Assembly (NCBI RefSeq): GCF_040784915.1 | Contig: NZ_CP160797.1 | Location: forward strand, 1,317,001-1,381,000 | From: Bacillus vallismortis | GTDB taxonomy: Bacteria > Bacillota > Bacilli > Bacillales > Bacillaceae | Direction of reading: 5' to 3' | Length of the DNA stretch: 64,000 bases | Part shown: piece after piece, positions 16,371 through 26,622 of the stretch | Position numbering within the stretch: the stretch's first letter is position 1 | How the letters are laid out: every line of letters starts with the position of its first letter | Made by a program: the position numbers and the translations under genes | The notes under the pieces: model-generated | Told to the model about the DNA's origin: nothing | What the model saw: the letters and a program-made list of their open reading frames with translations, nothing else | Databases searched by the model: none

Positions 16371-16393
16371 AAAAAAAGCGGCTGAACAGCCGC
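16371..16393 (-). terminator. Terminator of yjgB
   Basis: On the minus strand GCGGCTG, TT, CAGCCGC is followed by seven T residues, ten bases after the yjgB stop. Confidence 0.85.
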
Positions 16394-16402
16394 ATGATGT
16401 GA

Positions 16403-16978
16403 TTATTTCGCTTTAAGGTTTACATGGTCGGCGGTCTGGTCCTTGCCAATTACAAAATGGAGTTCATATCGGCCTGTATTATATACATAATCTATTTCAT
16501 CGGTAAACGGGACGGTTAACACTCGATTAGCGGCGCCTAATTCATTTCGCAGCACTTCCGGGGTAACCCCTCCTAAATTCAGCTGCCGTTCCACGCCGGT
16601 TCCAAAGTAGCGGATTTCTGAAATGGTCATGTCTTGATGATAGGAAAATCCGTAGCCCGGGTTCCCCATATTCCAGTGATATAAATCAAACCGATTGTCT
16701 CCTCCGGACGGCCGTTCCGGTTCCCCTAATTTAGCATGGACATCGCCTTTCGTGCTTTTGTTAATGGTAAGGCCTTGCGCCTGCTGAGGCATTTCCCCTG
16801 TGTAGGCGGTGTTGTAGAGGTTTTTGACAAGCTCGGCGGCGGATTGATTCGTATCTTCGGAGAGCGTTGTTGCTTGAGTTTCGGCCTTTACAGGGGTTGG
16901 AAAAGGTGCTGCGCCAAAGCTGGAAAGAGAGGCTGTCAGTGCGGCTGTCGCGGTTAGAACAGACATTGTTTTGTTCAT
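16403..16978 (-). CDS. yjgB: Secreted DUF4309 protein YjgB
   Basis: Encodes 191 residues. The signal peptide (about residues 1-31) is followed by a single DUF4309 domain: a helical start (AELVKNLYNTAYTGEMPQQ), then KGDVHAKLGEPERP, YHWNMGNPGYGFSY, and a C-terminal RYELHFVIG. The function is not known; related proteins are exported in Bacillus. AGGGAGG precedes the ATG. It is transcribed away from the formate dehydrogenase gene and ends at its own terminator. Confidence 0.88.
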   Translation of the reverse strand: MNKTMSVLTATAALTASLSSFGAAPFPTPVKAETQATTLSEDTNQSAAELVKNLYNTAYTGEMPQQAQGLTINKSTKGDVHAKLGEPERPSGGDNRFDLYHWNMGNPGYGFSYHQDMTISEIRYFGTGVERQLNLGGVTPEVLRNELGAANRVLTVPFTDEIDYVYNTGRYELHFVIGKDQTADHVNLKAK

Positions 16979-17125
16979 GATATCCCTCCTTTTTCATCTA
17001 CCACCTCGTTTCCCGGTGTGAATGTGCTAAAACATTTGAGTGCGTTTTGTATGTTTTATTGATCTCTTGTAAGGGAAGAGAAATGGGTAATTCGGTATAT
17101 ACACTGGCAAGAAAGGGGAATGGAG

Positions 17126-20083
17126 ATGGCTCAACAGAAAAAAATCACAATAAACGGCGTTGAAATGGAAGCCTCCGAAGATCAAACGCTGCTGCAGCTT
17201 TTGAACAACAGTTCGATTGAAGTGCCGCAAGTTTGCTATCATCCCAGCTTAGGGCCGATTGAAACATGTGATACGTGCATCGTCAGCATCAATGGTGAGC
17301 TAAAGAGATCGTGCTCCGCTGAAGTAAAGGATGGGGATGTCATTGATACGCTTTCGCCTGATGTCAAAAAAGCGCAGGTCATCGGGATGGACAAGATTTT
17401 ATATAATCATGAGCTTTATTGTACAGTTTGCGATTACAACAACGGGGGGTGTGAAATACATAATACGGTGAAAGAAATGAAAGTCAATCACCAAAGCATC
17501 CCGTTTGACCATAAGCCTTATCATAAGGATGAATCTCATCCGTTTTACCGGTACGATCCAGACCAATGTATTTTGTGCGGCCGTTGTGTTGAAGCTTGCC
17601 AAGACGTTCAGGTGACTGAAACCCTGACCATTGACTGGGAGCGGAAACGCCCGCGCGTCATTTGGGATAACGATGTGCCGATCAATGAGTCGTCTTGTGT
17701 GTCATGCGGCCACTGTTCAACGGTCTGTCCGTGTAACGCGATGATGGAAAAAGGAATGGAAGGGGAAGCCGGATATTTAACAGGCATTGATCACGAAACG
17801 CTCCGTCCGATGATCGAGATCACAAAAGGCGTAGAAACAGGGTACGGCTCGATTCTCGCCATTTCTGATATGGAATCCGCCATGCGTGATGAACGGATCA
17901 AGAAAACGAAAACCGTCTGCACATACTGCGGCGTGGGCTGCAGCTTTGATGTCTGGACAAAGGGAAGAGACATTCTGAAAGTGGAGCCGCAGGAGGAAGC
18001 GCCAGCCAACGGCATTTCTACTTGTGTAAAAGGAAAGTTCGGCTGGGATTTCGTAAACAGCGAGGAGCGCCTGACAAAGCCGCTGATCCGCGAAGGAGAC
18101 CATTTCCGGGAAGCGGAATGGGAGGAAGCGTTAACGCTGATCGCCAACAAGTTCACCGATTTGAAAGACGAGTTTGGCTCTGATTCACTTGCCTTTATTA
18201 CATCTTCTAAATGTACAAACGAGGAATCCTACCTCATGCAAAAACTGGCAAGAGGGATCATCGGCACAAATAACGTGGACAACTGCTCGCGCTATTGTCA
18301 ATCTCCTGCGACTGCCGGCCTGTTCCGAACAGTCGGCTATGGCGGTGATTCAGGGTCAATTACAGATATCGCGCAAGCAGACCTTGTGTTGATTATCGGT
18401 TCGAATACGTCTGAGTCCCATCCAGTCTTGTCCACTCGCATTAAACGGGCTCATAAGCTGAGAGGACAGAAAGTGATCGTAGCGGATATCAGAAAACACG
18501 AAATGGCAGAGCGCTCTGATTTATTTGTCCAGCCGCGTGCGGGTTCAGATATCGTCTGGCTGAATGCCATCGCCAAATATTTGATTGAAAACGGCAAGGC
18601 TGATGAACGCTTTTTACAAGAAAAAGTGAACGGACGGGATGAATACGTAAAAAGCCTGGCTCCATACACACTCGAATATGCCGAGGAGAAAACCGGAATA
18701 GATCGAGAAACTCTCATCGAAATGGCGGAGATGATCGGTCAGGCTGACAGTGTGTGCGCATTGTGGGCGATGGGCGTGACACAGCATATTGGCGGAAGCG
18801 ACACGAGCACGGCGATCTCGAATCTGCTGCTTGTGACAGGAAACTACGGAAAACCGGGGACAGGCTCTTATCCGTTGCGCGGTCATAACAACGTGCAGGG
18901 GGCAAGTGACTTCGGAAGCATGCCTAACAAACTGCCTGGCTATGAAAATGTAACGGATGAACAAGTCCGCCAAAAATACGAGCGGGCATGGGGGATGCCG
19001 ATGCCGAAGGAGCCGGGCATGACCAATCACGAAATGATTGAAAAAATCCATTCCGGCCAGCTGAAAGCGATGTATGTAAAAGGGGAAGAAATGGGGCTGG
19101 TTGATTCCAACATCAATCATGTGCACGCCGCATATGAAAAGCTTGATTTCTTTGTGGTGCAGGACATTTTCTTTTCACGAACAGCAGAGTATGCCGATGT
19201 TGTTCTTCCTGCGAGCCCAAGCCTTGAAAAAGAGGGTACTTTCACAAACACAGAACGTCGTATTCAGCGATTGTATCAGGTGTTTGAACCGTTGGGCGAA
19301 TCAAAGCCTGATTGGCAAATTATTATGGAAGTAGCCAATAAGCTTGGCGCTGGCTGGCGCTATGAACACCCTAGTGACATTATGGAGGAAGCAGCCATGC
19401 TGTCGCCGATTTATGCCGGTGTTACCTATGAACGTCTTCGAGGCTACAATTCTCTTCAATGGCCTGTAAGCGCCGATGGAAAGGATTCGCCTTTACTCTT
19501 TACAGAGCGCTTTCCTTTTCCGGACGGCAAAGCCATTCTTTATCCTGTTCAGTGGACGGAGCCTGATGAGTTCGGTGAGGAATATGATATCCACGTCAAC
19601 AATGGGCGGCTCTTAGAACATTTCCACGAAGGAAACTTAACCTACAAATCAAAAGGGATTTCGGAGAAAACACCGGAAGTATTCTTAGAAATTTCTCCTG
19701 AGCTAGCGGCAGAACGGGGAATTCAGGACGGAACACTTGTCAGACTCACCTCGCCTTTCGGAAATGTCAAAGTGAAATGCCTGATCACTGATCGTGTCAA
19801 AGGGAAGGAAGTATATTTGCCAATGAACGATTCAGGGGAAGCAGCGATCAACCTGTTAACAGGCAGCCATGCCGATAAGGATACCGATACGCCGGCATAC
19901 AAAGAAACGTCAGCCAAAATGGAAATTTTGAAACGGGACGGAACCAACCCGCTCCCTAAAATCAATCACCGCAACGGCAACCCGCAGCCGCAAATCGGTG
20001 TGCAAGTGCAAAAGAAATGGGCGCGGAAGGATTATATTTTCCCTGGTGACGCAGTGAAAAGGGGGATTGGGCGTAATGGCTAA
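17126..20083 (+). CDS. yjgC: Formate dehydrogenase-like molybdoenzyme, catalytic subunit YjgC
   Basis: Encodes 985 residues from the ATG at 17126 (AAAGGGG at better spacing than for the ATG at 17120). An N-terminal [2Fe-2S] ferredoxin-type domain has Cys37, Cys48, Cys51 and Cys63. It is followed by a His-Cys region ([18 protein letters not shown]), two 4Fe-4S motifs ([25 protein letters not shown]), another cluster motif ([13 protein letters not shown]) and the molybdopterin domains. SRYCQSP supplies Cys391 in place of selenocysteine at the active site. It is cytoplasmic and oxidises formate to CO2. It overlaps yjgD by eight bases. Confidence 0.93.
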   Translation: MAQQKKITINGVEMEASEDQTLLQLLNNSSIEVPQVCYHPSLGPIETCDTCIVSINGELKRSCSAEVKDGDVIDTLSPDVKKAQVIGMDKILYNHELYCTVCDYNNGGCEIHNTVKEMKVNHQSIPFDHKPYHKDESHPFYRYDPDQCILCGRCVEACQDVQVTETLTIDWERKRPRVIWDNDVPINESSCVSCGHCSTVCPCNAMMEKGMEGEAGYLTGIDHETLRPMIEITKGVETGYGSILAISDMESAMRDERIKKTKTVCTYCGVGCSFDVWTKGRDILKVEPQEEAPANGISTCVKGKFGWDFVNSEERLTKPLIREGDHFREAEWEEALTLIANKFTDLKDEFGSDSLAFITSSKCTNEESYLMQKLARGIIGTNNVDNCSRYCQSPATAGLFRTVGYGGDSGSITDIAQADLVLIIGSNTSESHPVLSTRIKRAHKLRGQKVIVADIRKHEMAERSDLFVQPRAGSDIVWLNAIAKYLIENGKADERFLQEKVNGRDEYVKSLAPYTLEYAEEKTGIDRETLIEMAEMIGQADSVCALWAMGVTQHIGGSDTSTAISNLLLVTGNYGKPGTGSYPLRGHNNVQGASDFGSMPNKLPGYENVTDEQVRQKYERAWGMPMPKEPGMTNHEMIEKIHSGQLKAMYVKGEEMGLVDSNINHVHAAYEKLDFFVVQDIFFSRTAEYADVVLPASPSLEKEGTFTNTERRIQRLYQVFEPLGESKPDWQIIMEVANKLGAGWRYEHPSDIMEEAAMLSPIYAGVTYERLRGYNSLQWPVSADGKDSPLLFTERFPFPDGKAILYPVQWTEPDEFGEEYDIHVNNGRLLEHFHEGNLTYKSKGISEKTPEVFLEISPELAAERGIQDGTLVRLTSPFGNVKVKCLITDRVKGKEVYLPMNDSGEAAINLLTGSHADKDTDTPAYKETSAKMEILKRDGTNPLPKINHRNGNPQPQIGVQVQKKWARKDYIFPGDAVKRGIGRNG

Positions 20084-20636
20084 AGCAATTAAACAAATCC
20101 AGAAAATCCAAGTAACCGAAGAGGATCAGCGTAAGCGTGATATGAAAGAAATTGAAGATGCATTAGTTGAAAATAAGGCAGTCATTCTAGAAACGCTGCA
20201 AATGCTCGGCCACATGAACGAGCGCGGCGTCCTGCCATTGCTCCGCGGCCTTTTTGGCCAAGGGGATAAAGTCCTTGATATCCTAGTCAAAAAAGCAGAT
20301 ACAGAGGAAACGGCCAATACGCTGAAAAATCTGCTTCTTCTGTTTGGAACGCTCGGCATGCTGGATGTGAAACAGCTGGAGCCCCTCATTTTGAAAGTGA
20401 ATGCGGGGGTGGCAAACGCGGTGGAACAGAAGGACAGCGAAGAGAAAACAGGTTATTTCGATATCATTCGTTCGCTCAAAGACCCGGAAATCAACAAATC
20501 AATTACACTGCTTTTCTCGTTTTTAAAGGGAATGGGACAAGATACAAAGGAGATGGAACGCACGACGCAGCCTCCGGAGCACCAAAAACAACAACAGGAA
20601 CCGAGAGAGAAAAGGGATATGAATAAGCGAGATTGA
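20076..20636 (+). CDS. yjgD: DUF1641 protein YjgD, partner of the formate dehydrogenase
   Basis: Encodes 186 residues from the ATG at 20076 (AAAAGGGGG ten bases upstream), overlapping the yjgC stop, so translation is coupled. The protein is mostly helical with the DUF1641 signature [12 protein letters not shown] near residues 125-137 and a charged C-terminal tail ([12 protein letters not shown]). No cofactor motif is visible. Partnership with redox enzymes is suggested by this operon and by yjlC-ndh in the same window. A strong terminator follows. Confidence 0.9.
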   Translation: MAKAIKQIQKIQVTEEDQRKRDMKEIEDALVENKAVILETLQMLGHMNERGVLPLLRGLFGQGDKVLDILVKKADTEETANTLKNLLLLFGTLGMLDVKQLEPLILKVNAGVANAVEQKDSEEKTGYFDIIRSLKDPEINKSITLLFSFLKGMGQDTKEMERTTQPPEHQKQQQEPREKRDMNKRD

Positions 20637-20643
20637 CTACCTG

Positions 20644-20677
20644 CCCGAGCCGGCTGCTGCCAGCTCGGGTTTTTTTG
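20644..20677 (+). terminator. yjgCD terminator
   Basis: CCCGAGC and GCTCGGG enclose a second inner pairing and are followed by eight T residues. Confidence 0.9.
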
Positions 20678-20834
20678 ATGAAAAGGACTAATGAACTAGT
20701 GAAAAATGTTCAAACACTAGAAAAGAGTCAGTTGGTAATAGATAAAATAAATAAAATTGTTACTTTATTACCTGTAAGGAAAAGGTAAAATCTGATTATA
20801 ATAGAAATCGATTACTTTAGATGGGGGAACAGTC

Positions 20835-21476
20835 GTGAAAAAAGTCTTAATACTATTATTTGCCCTGACGATCGGGCTTGCGCTTTCCGCGTGCAGCCAA
20901 TCGAGCGATGCGTCAGTAAAAGAAAAACCGAAAGAGAAAAAATCGGAAGAAGAGCTTAAAAAGGAAATTGATAAGGAATTGAAAAAACACGGTGAGCCGA
21001 AGATTAAACAAGATGATCAAATACATAAAATAGGAGAAACGTTTAAAGCAGGACATACGAATTTTACAGTGAATAAAGTTGATAGAGTGCAAAAAGGTGA
21101 ATACATGGATATTGGCGGAGCTGAAAATGCGGAGACAAAAACAATAAAAGATGGTGAGGAACGGCTCATTATAGAAGTTACGATGGAAAACATAGGAGAA
21201 GACTCAATAAGCTATAATTTTATCGGGTTTGATTTAAAAGACAAGAATGATCAATCAGTCCGGCAGGTTGTTTCTATAGAAGAGAAGAGCAGGTCCCTTA
21301 TGGGAGGAACACTAGTATCAGGGAAAAAGGTTACAGGTGTACTCAGTTATGTCATCCCTAAAGGAGAACAAAAACATTGCACACTGGTATATAATCCGTA
21401 TTTAGCTGATATCACAACCAATAATATTGAAGAGAGAGTGAAGGACAATATTGATTATTTGGTGAAGTTAGATTAG
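20835..21476 (+). CDS. yjhA: Lipoprotein with DUF4352 domain, YjhA
   Basis: Encodes 213 residues with a lipoprotein signal (lipobox LSAC, Cys20). A Lys/Glu-rich linker follows (KEKPKEKKSEEELKKEIDKELKK), then a DUF4352 immunoglobulin-like domain (about residues 70-205) with ERLIIEVTMENIGEDSISY and GVLSYVIPKG. It is anchored outside the membrane; function unknown. TGGGGGAA precedes the GTG/ATG start. An ATTATAAT -10-like element lies 35 bases upstream. Monocistronic. Confidence 0.88.
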   Translation: MKKVLILLFALTIGLALSACSQSSDASVKEKPKEKKSEEELKKEIDKELKKHGEPKIKQDDQIHKIGETFKAGHTNFTVNKVDRVQKGEYMDIGGAENAETKTIKDGEERLIIEVTMENIGEDSISYNFIGFDLKDKNDQSVRQVVSIEEKSRSLMGGTLVSGKKVTGVLSYVIPKGEQKHCTLVYNPYLADITTNNIEERVKDNIDYLVKLD

Positions 21477-21492
21477 AAATTGATTTACAGTT

Positions 21493-21527
21493 GCACGTTC
21501 TCATCAGTGGGAAACGTGCTTTTTTTA
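21493..21527 (+). terminator. yjhA terminator
   Basis: GCACGTT and AACGTGC stem with seven T residues. Confidence 0.8.
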
Positions 21528-21553
21528 TAGTGATAAATAACGTGAAAGGATGA

Positions 21554-22180
21554 GTGATAAAAGTGCAAACCAAATGGCTGGAACGGGCGCTGCGGATTCG
21601 GGCGATCGCGCAGGCGGGACTCGCTTTTTCAAAGGATGTGTATGACAGGGAAAGGTACGAAGAGCTGATGAAGCTAAGCGCAGAGATGATGGCGGATTAC
21701 ACGCAAACGGAAATTGAGGTGATCACTGATTTATGGAAGGGCGAGAAAGGCTATCCGACACCGAAAGCGGATGTTCGTGGCGCAGTATTCCGAGATCATC
21801 AGATTTTGCTTGTTCGGGAGAAGCATGATGAGCTGTGGTCACTGCCGGGCGGGTTTTGCGAGATTGGCTTATCACCGGCTGAAAACGTGGTCAAGGAAAT
21901 CAAAGAAGAGTCGGGGTACGATACAGAACCGTCCCGATTGCTGGCCGTGTTGGACAGCCAAAAGCATCCCCATCCGCCTCAGCCGTATCATTACTATAAA
22001 ATTTTCATTGCATGCAGCATAACGGGCGGGCAGGGGGAAACGGGAATTGAGACGAACCATGCCGCTTTTTTTCCGGAGGACAGGCTCCCGCCGCTTTCTC
22101 CAAAACGAAACACACCCTCACAGCTTTGCATGCTGTTTGACTTTATGCGCCATCCAGAAAAAAACACGCTATTTGACTAA
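21554..22180 (+). CDS. yjhB: NUDIX hydrolase YjhB
   Basis: Encodes 208 residues starting at GTG, with AAAGGATG upstream. An N-terminal helical region (about 1-65, the NUDIX-associated domain seen in ADP-ribose-type hydrolases) precedes the NUDIX domain. The NUDIX box GFCEIGLSPAENVVKEIKEESGY follows the G-x5-E-x7-x-E-x2-E-E-x-G pattern, but with Lys where Arg is usual before the first catalytic Glu. The substrate is unknown (a nucleoside diphosphate derivative is likely). It shares a terminator with the convergent yjiA. Confidence 0.88.
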   Translation: MIKVQTKWLERALRIRAIAQAGLAFSKDVYDRERYEELMKLSAEMMADYTQTEIEVITDLWKGEKGYPTPKADVRGAVFRDHQILLVREKHDELWSLPGGFCEIGLSPAENVVKEIKEESGYDTEPSRLLAVLDSQKHPHPPQPYHYYKIFIACSITGGQGETGIETNHAAFFPEDRLPPLSPKRNTPSQLCMLFDFMRHPEKNTLFD

Positions 22181-22214
22181 AAAAGAAAGAGCCCGGAAGG
22201 CTCTTTCTTTTTTA
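22181..22214. terminator. Bidirectional terminator between yjhB and yjiA
   Basis: AAAAAAGAAAGAGCC and GGCTCTTTCTTTTTT form a long stem with T runs on both strands. Confidence 0.88.
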
Positions 22215-22490
22215 TAGCGCAATATGTTTTTCGTTGGCGAGTTTCAGAAGGGTCAAAATAGAATCGGCTTGTTTATGGCCGAGTTTTTGCTTTAATTTGT
22301 TTTCTTCAACTAATCGATTGCCGTAAATCTCGACAGAAGCTTTGTCGACGACAGCATGCCAGTTTTCTTGATTTTTTTCCTCAACAAGCGGTTTTTCATG
22401 TCTCTCAGAAAAAGAGAACACAAACAATACAAATACAAGTGAAAGCAGGATGCCGACAAATTGTTTTTGGAAATCAGTCTGTGCTGCCAT
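22212..22490 (-). CDS. yjiA: Small membrane-anchored protein YjiA
   Basis: Encodes 92 residues. There is one membrane segment near the N-terminus (FVGILLSLVFVLFVFSF), then a charged, helical C-terminal region (VDKASVEIYGNRLVEENKLKQKLGHKQADSILTLLKLANEKH), probably outside or inside the membrane as a small domain. No known function. AAGGAGAGA precedes the ATG. Confidence 0.8.
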   Translation of the reverse strand: MAAQTDFQKQFVGILLSLVFVLFVFSFSERHEKPLVEEKNQENWHAVVDKASVEIYGNRLVEENKLKQKLGHKQADSILTLLKLANEKHIAL

Positions 22491-22882
22491 GTTGTTCTCT
22501 CCTTCACCTTTTACCTTCTATTTAATCATAAAGTCAGCTTGCTTTATATAATGGAAAAGTCATCTTTTTAAGTTAGTGCTATTGGTTGGAAATAGGGGTG
22601 TTTTCGCATCGGATCGTGTGCAATTGAATGCATATTGAATTTGCATGCCTATGCCTAACGTCACGTTGTGAGCCCAAATGGTAGTGCAGAATAGAAAAAA
22701 ATTGAGAGATTATGGTAAGATGAACGGAATTCGAGAGGGAATATATGATGCCTGCATCGGACTTCATGATCGCCTGCCTGCTGTTATCAATCTGTCTATA
22801 CTTGATTGTCCCTCTCTTTCTCGAAAGCGGGAGGTGAAGAGGAGCGCCAATTGCTGAATTCTTTCAAGGAGAGTGACAATAC
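22491..22882. other. Intergenic region between yjiA and yjiB
   Basis: Mostly without recognisable content. It contains a possible 30-residue hydrophobic ORF (22745-22837) and a -10-like TATGGTAAGAT near 22710. Confidence 0.4.
22745..22837 (+). CDS. Possible 30-residue membrane peptide
   Basis: Two ATG codons follow GAGAGGGA at normal distance. The peptide reads MMPASDFMIACLLLSICLYL then IVPLFLESGR: one membrane segment with an acidic and basic end. It lies 45 bases upstream of yjiB. It may be a small real gene or chance, since no other support exists. Confidence 0.3.
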   Translation: MMPASDFMIACLLLSICLYLIVPLFLESGR

Positions 22883-24074
22883 ATGAATGTGTTAAACCGC
22901 CGGCAAGCCTTGCAGCGAGCACTGCTTAATGGAAAAAACAAACAGGATGCTTATCATCCGTTTCCGTGGTACGAATCGATGAGAAGGGATGCGCCTGTTT
23001 CCTATGATGAAGAAAACAACCAGGTGTGGAGCGTTTTTCTTTATAATGATGTCAAAAAAGTCATTGGAGATAAAGAGGTGTTTTCCAGCTATATGCCGCA
23101 GCAATCAAGCGCTATTGGGAATTCCATCATTAATATGGACCCGCCAAGGCATACGCAAATCCGTTCTGTAGTGAATAAAGCCTTCACACCGGTGTGATGA
23201 ACAATGGGAACCGAGAATTCAGGAAATCACAGATGAACTGATTGAAACATGTCAGGGGCGAAGCGAGTTTGATCTTGTGCGCGATTTTTCATATCCGCTT
23301 CCGGTCATCGTGATATCTGAGCTGCTCGGGGTTCCTTCTGAGCATATGGAGCGTTTTAAAACATGGTCCGATCTTCTGGTCAGCACGCCGAAAGATAAAA
23401 GTGAAGAAGCTGAAAAAGCCTTTTTGGAAGAACGAAACAAGTGCGAGGAAGAACTGGCTGCGTTCTTTGCCAACATCATAGAAGAAAAGCGAAACAAACC
23501 GGCACAGGATATCATTTCAATTTTAGTGAAAGCGGAAGAAACAGGCGAGAAGCTGTCCGGAGAAGAGCTGATTCCGTTTTGCACGCTGTTATTGGTGGCC
23601 GGGAATGAAACCACAACAAACCTGATTTCAAATGCGATGTACAGCATATTGGAAACGCCGGATGCTTACGAGGAACTGCGGTGCCATCCTGAACTAATAC
23701 CTCAGGCAGTGGAGGAAGCCCTGCGTTTCAGGGCGCCTGCACCGGTTTTGAGGCGCATTGCCAAGCGGGATACGGAGATTGGGGGACACCACATTAAAGA
23801 AGGTGATATGGTTCTGGCTTTTGTGGCGTCCGCAAATCGTGATGAAACGAAGTTTGACAGGGCGCACCTGTTTGATATTCACCGCCATCCCAATCCGCAT
23901 ATCGCGTTTGGACACGGCATCCATTTTTGTCTTGGGGCACCGCTTGCCCGTCTTGAAGCGAATATCGCGTTAACGTCTTTGATTTCTGCTTTTCCTCATA
24001 TGGAATGTGTCAGTATCACGCCGATTGAAAACAGCGTGATATACGGATTAAAGAGCTTTCGTGTCAAAATTTAA
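22883..24074 (+). pseudogene. yjiB: Cytochrome P450 CYP109B1-like (yjiB), frameshifted
   Basis: The reading frame starts normally at 22883 but ends at a TGA at 23195, after codon 104, in ...NKAFTPV. The rest of the P450 continues in another frame from about 23200 to 24074, with the I-helix AGNETTTN, the ExxR in the K helix (EEALRFRAP) and the heme ligand FGHGIHFCLGAPLAR. Compared with the recalled 168 protein (FTPRVMKQWEPRIQEIT), the junction lacks one base in CCGCGTGTG and one in ATGAAACAATGG, two single-base deletions within about 15 bases. If real, the monooxygenase is inactive. A sequencing error in homopolymers is also possible. yjiC follows 20 bases later. Confidence 0.85.
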
Positions 24075-24094
24075 TCAATAAGGGGACTGGTTTC

Positions 24095-25273
24095 ATGAAA
24101 AAGCACCATATTTCGATGATCAATATTCCGGCGTACGGGCATGTCAATCCTACGCTGGCATTAGTAGAGAAGCTTTGTGAGAGAGGGCATCGTGTCACGT
24201 ATGCCACGACGGAGGAGTTCGCGCCTGCTGTTCAGAAAGCCGGCGGAGAAGCACTGATTTATCATACCTCGTTGAACATTGACCCTAAGCAAATCAGGGA
24301 GATGATGGAAAAGAATGACGCGCCGCTCAGTCTCTTAAAAGAATCACTGAGCATTCTGCCGCAGCTTGAGGAGTTATATCGAGATGATCAGCCTGATTTG
24401 ATCATCTATGATTTTGTCGCGCTGGCTGGAAAATTGTTTGCTGACAAGCTCAATGTGCCCGCTGTCAAGCTTTGTTCATCATATGCCCAAAATGAATCCT
24501 TTCAGCTCGGAAGCGAAGACATGCTGAAAATGATAAAAGAGGCCGAGGCTGAATTTAAAGCCTACTTGGAGCAAGAGCAATTGCCGGTTGTTTCATTTGA
24601 ACAATTAGCTGTGCCGGAAGCATTAAATATTGTCTTTATGCCGAAGTCTTTTCAAATCCAGCATGAGACGTTCGATGACCGTTTCTGTTTTGTCGGCCCT
24701 TCCCTTGGAAAACGGACGGAACAAGAAAGCCTGTTGATTGAAAAGGGTGATCGCCCGCTTATGCTGATTTCATTGGGAACGGCGTTTAACGCATGGCCGG
24801 AATTTTACAAGATGTGCATCGAGGCATTTCGGGATTCTTCGTGGCAAGTGATCATGTCGGTCGGGAAATCGATTGATCCTGAAAGCCTTGGTGACATCCC
24901 TGCTCACTTTACCATTCGCCAAAGCGTTCCGCAGCTTGAGGTGTTGGCGAAAGCCGATTTGTTTATTTCTCATGGCGGGATGAACAGTACGATGGAAGCG
25001 ATGAATGCCGGTGTGCCGATTGTCGTCATTCCGCAAATGTATGAGCAGGAGCTCACCGCAAAGCGTGCCGACGAATTAGGCCTTGGCGTTTATTTGCCGA
25101 AAGAGGAAGTCACTGTTTCCAGGCTGCGGGAAGCAGTTCAGGCCGTATCCGGTGATCAAGAGGTGTTAAGCCGCGTTAAAAACATGCAAAAGGATGTAAA
25201 AGAAGCAGGCGGAGCGGAGCGTGCGGCGGCAGAGATTGAAGTGTTTATGAAAAAAACGGCTGTTCCGCAGTAA
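24095..25273 (+). CDS. yjiC: UDP-glycosyltransferase YjiC (macrolide glycosyltransferase family)
   Basis: Encodes 392 residues, a full-length GT1 enzyme. The N-terminal acceptor domain opens with ISMINIPAYGHVNPTLALVEKLCERGH (catalytic His14). The C-terminal donor domain has the plant/bacterial-type motif, including SVPQLEVLAKADLFISHGGMNSTMEAMNAGVPIVVIPQMYEQ. In 168, YjiC glycosylates many flavonoids and other phenols in vitro. Its natural substrate is unknown. AAGGGGAC precedes the ATG, 20 bases after the broken P450, which suggests an original two-gene unit of oxidation then glycosylation. Confidence 0.93.
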   Translation: MKKHHISMINIPAYGHVNPTLALVEKLCERGHRVTYATTEEFAPAVQKAGGEALIYHTSLNIDPKQIREMMEKNDAPLSLLKESLSILPQLEELYRDDQPDLIIYDFVALAGKLFADKLNVPAVKLCSSYAQNESFQLGSEDMLKMIKEAEAEFKAYLEQEQLPVVSFEQLAVPEALNIVFMPKSFQIQHETFDDRFCFVGPSLGKRTEQESLLIEKGDRPLMLISLGTAFNAWPEFYKMCIEAFRDSSWQVIMSVGKSIDPESLGDIPAHFTIRQSVPQLEVLAKADLFISHGGMNSTMEAMNAGVPIVVIPQMYEQELTAKRADELGLGVYLPKEEVTVSRLREAVQAVSGDQEVLSRVKNMQKDVKEAGGAERAAAEIEVFMKKTAVPQ

Positions 25274-25277
25274 ATCA

Positions 25278-25315
25278 CAAAAACCGAAATCAAAAATTCG
25301 ATTTCGGTTTTTTGT
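25278..25315. terminator. Terminator of yjiC, shared with the convergent gene
   Basis: AAAACCGAAATC and GATTTCGGTTTTTT form a perfect twelve-pair stem with a T run. Confidence 0.88.
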
Positions 25316-25504
25316 TTAGATATTTTTTTTCAACCCGCATCTCCGGCATTCTCTTAGAAATTTTCCGCCTTTTACAGAGCTTTTGAACAGTGTGTAATCA
25401 CAATTGTCACAGCGCCCGCTGCGGACGTCCGGGTATTCATTGAATTCGTAAACGATCGATGTATCGTAGCCTTTTGTTTCATATTCTTCATTTTTTGTTT
25501 CCAT
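25316..25504 (-). CDS. Small zinc-ribbon protein
   Basis: Encodes 62 residues with two CxxC pairs, CDNC and CRRC, 22 residues apart: a zinc ribbon. The N-terminal half is acidic. GGAGGATC precedes the ATG. It sits between yjiC and yjjA in convergent orientation. A counterpart named yjzH may exist in 168, but I am not certain. Confidence 0.75.
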   Translation of the reverse strand: METKNEEYETKGYDTSIVYEFNEYPDVRSGRCDNCDYTLFKSSVKGGKFLRECRRCGLKKNI

Positions 25505-25678
25505 GTCGATCCTCCGTTAGCAAACGTGTCTGCTGTTTATATTACAGCAAGCTTCAGGTGTATTCAAATGGATTTTAGAGGCTTGGGTTTATCTTGATTT
25601 CTCCCTTGGTTTGCGCCACAATAGCTTTATTAAGCTCGTATACATAAAAAAATGATGCAAAGAGGAGAGGAAACGGGT

Positions 25679-26491
25679 ATGGGAAAAGGGTTACATGGAA
25701 AACGCGTGGCGATCGGGGGCTCCCGAAAAACGGAAGAAATCAGCACAATCATTGAAAAACAGGGCGGAACTTCTGTCATCCGGCCTCTCCAAGGAACGGT
25801 TTATTTAGCTGAGAAGCAGGTGGAGCCGGATTTGCGGGCGTTTGTGGAGGAAAAAGCTGACTGGGTCATTTTCACGACAGGTATTGGCACAGAGACTCTT
25901 GTCGATATGGCAGAGAAAATTGGTATGAAAGAGGAGTTTCTGCAGGCGATTCGCCAGGCGAAAGCGGCATGCCGGGGATACAAAACGCTGTCTGTGCTGA
26001 AAAAGCTTGGGATCACACCGGAAGCTTCTGACGAAGATGGGACAACAAAGGGCTTAATCCGGTCCTTGGCGCCTTACGACTTTTCAGGAAAAACAGTTAT
26101 GGTGCAGCTTCATGGAGAAAACGCGCCGGCCCTCATGGCATTTCTTGAAGAAAAGGGCGCGTCTGTCCTGCCGATTCTGCCTTATCAGCACATCCCGCCT
26201 GAGAAGGAAACAGTGGAGCAGTTATGCCGGGAGCTGATGAACGGTGAGATCGACGCCGTTTGTTTTACAACCGCAATTCAGGTTCGTTCCCTGTTTGACT
26301 TTGCCAAGGAGCGCGGCTATATCAATGAATTGAAGGCCGTATTCGAAGAGCGCGCCATCGCTGCGGCTGTCGGAAAAGTGACTGCTGAAGCACTGCGGGA
26401 AGAAGGCATCACGAGACTGCTTGCTCCGGAGATTGAGCGGATGGGCGCGATGATTATCGAGCTGTCTAAGTATTATGAAGAAAAGGAATAA
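25679..26491 (+). CDS. yjjA: Uroporphyrinogen-III synthase-like protein YjjA
   Basis: Encodes 270 residues from the ATG at 25679, eight bases after GAGAGG. It is a HemD-fold protein: two similar alpha/beta lobes, with GKRVAIGGSRKTEEISTIIEKQGG at the start, ADWVIFTTGIGTETLVD, and AVCFTTAIQVRSLFDFAKE in the second lobe. It lies outside any heme operon, so it may act on another substrate or be a paralogue with altered function. It is followed by a strong terminator. After it the gene order departs from the one I recall for 168, where yjkA should follow. Confidence 0.85.
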   Translation: MGKGLHGKRVAIGGSRKTEEISTIIEKQGGTSVIRPLQGTVYLAEKQVEPDLRAFVEEKADWVIFTTGIGTETLVDMAEKIGMKEEFLQAIRQAKAACRGYKTLSVLKKLGITPEASDEDGTTKGLIRSLAPYDFSGKTVMVQLHGENAPALMAFLEEKGASVLPILPYQHIPPEKETVEQLCRELMNGEIDAVCFTTAIQVRSLFDFAKERGYINELKAVFEERAIAAAVGKVTAEALREEGITRLLAPEIERMGAMIIELSKYYEEKE

Positions 26492-26498
26492 CCAGTGC

Positions 26499-26534
26499 AA
26501 AAAGCCGCTTTCCAAAAGAGAAGCGGCTTTTTTT
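26499..26534 (+). terminator. yjjA terminator
   Basis: AAAGCCGCTT and AAGCGGCTTT with a ten-base loop and seven or more T residues. Confidence 0.88.
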
Positions 26535-26622
26535 GTATATCGGCAAAGACTTAAGCATGCAACAGGATATGAAAAACGCTCAGTTGCTTTTTTATACTGT
26601 CAAACTTCGAAGCATTCGTTTT

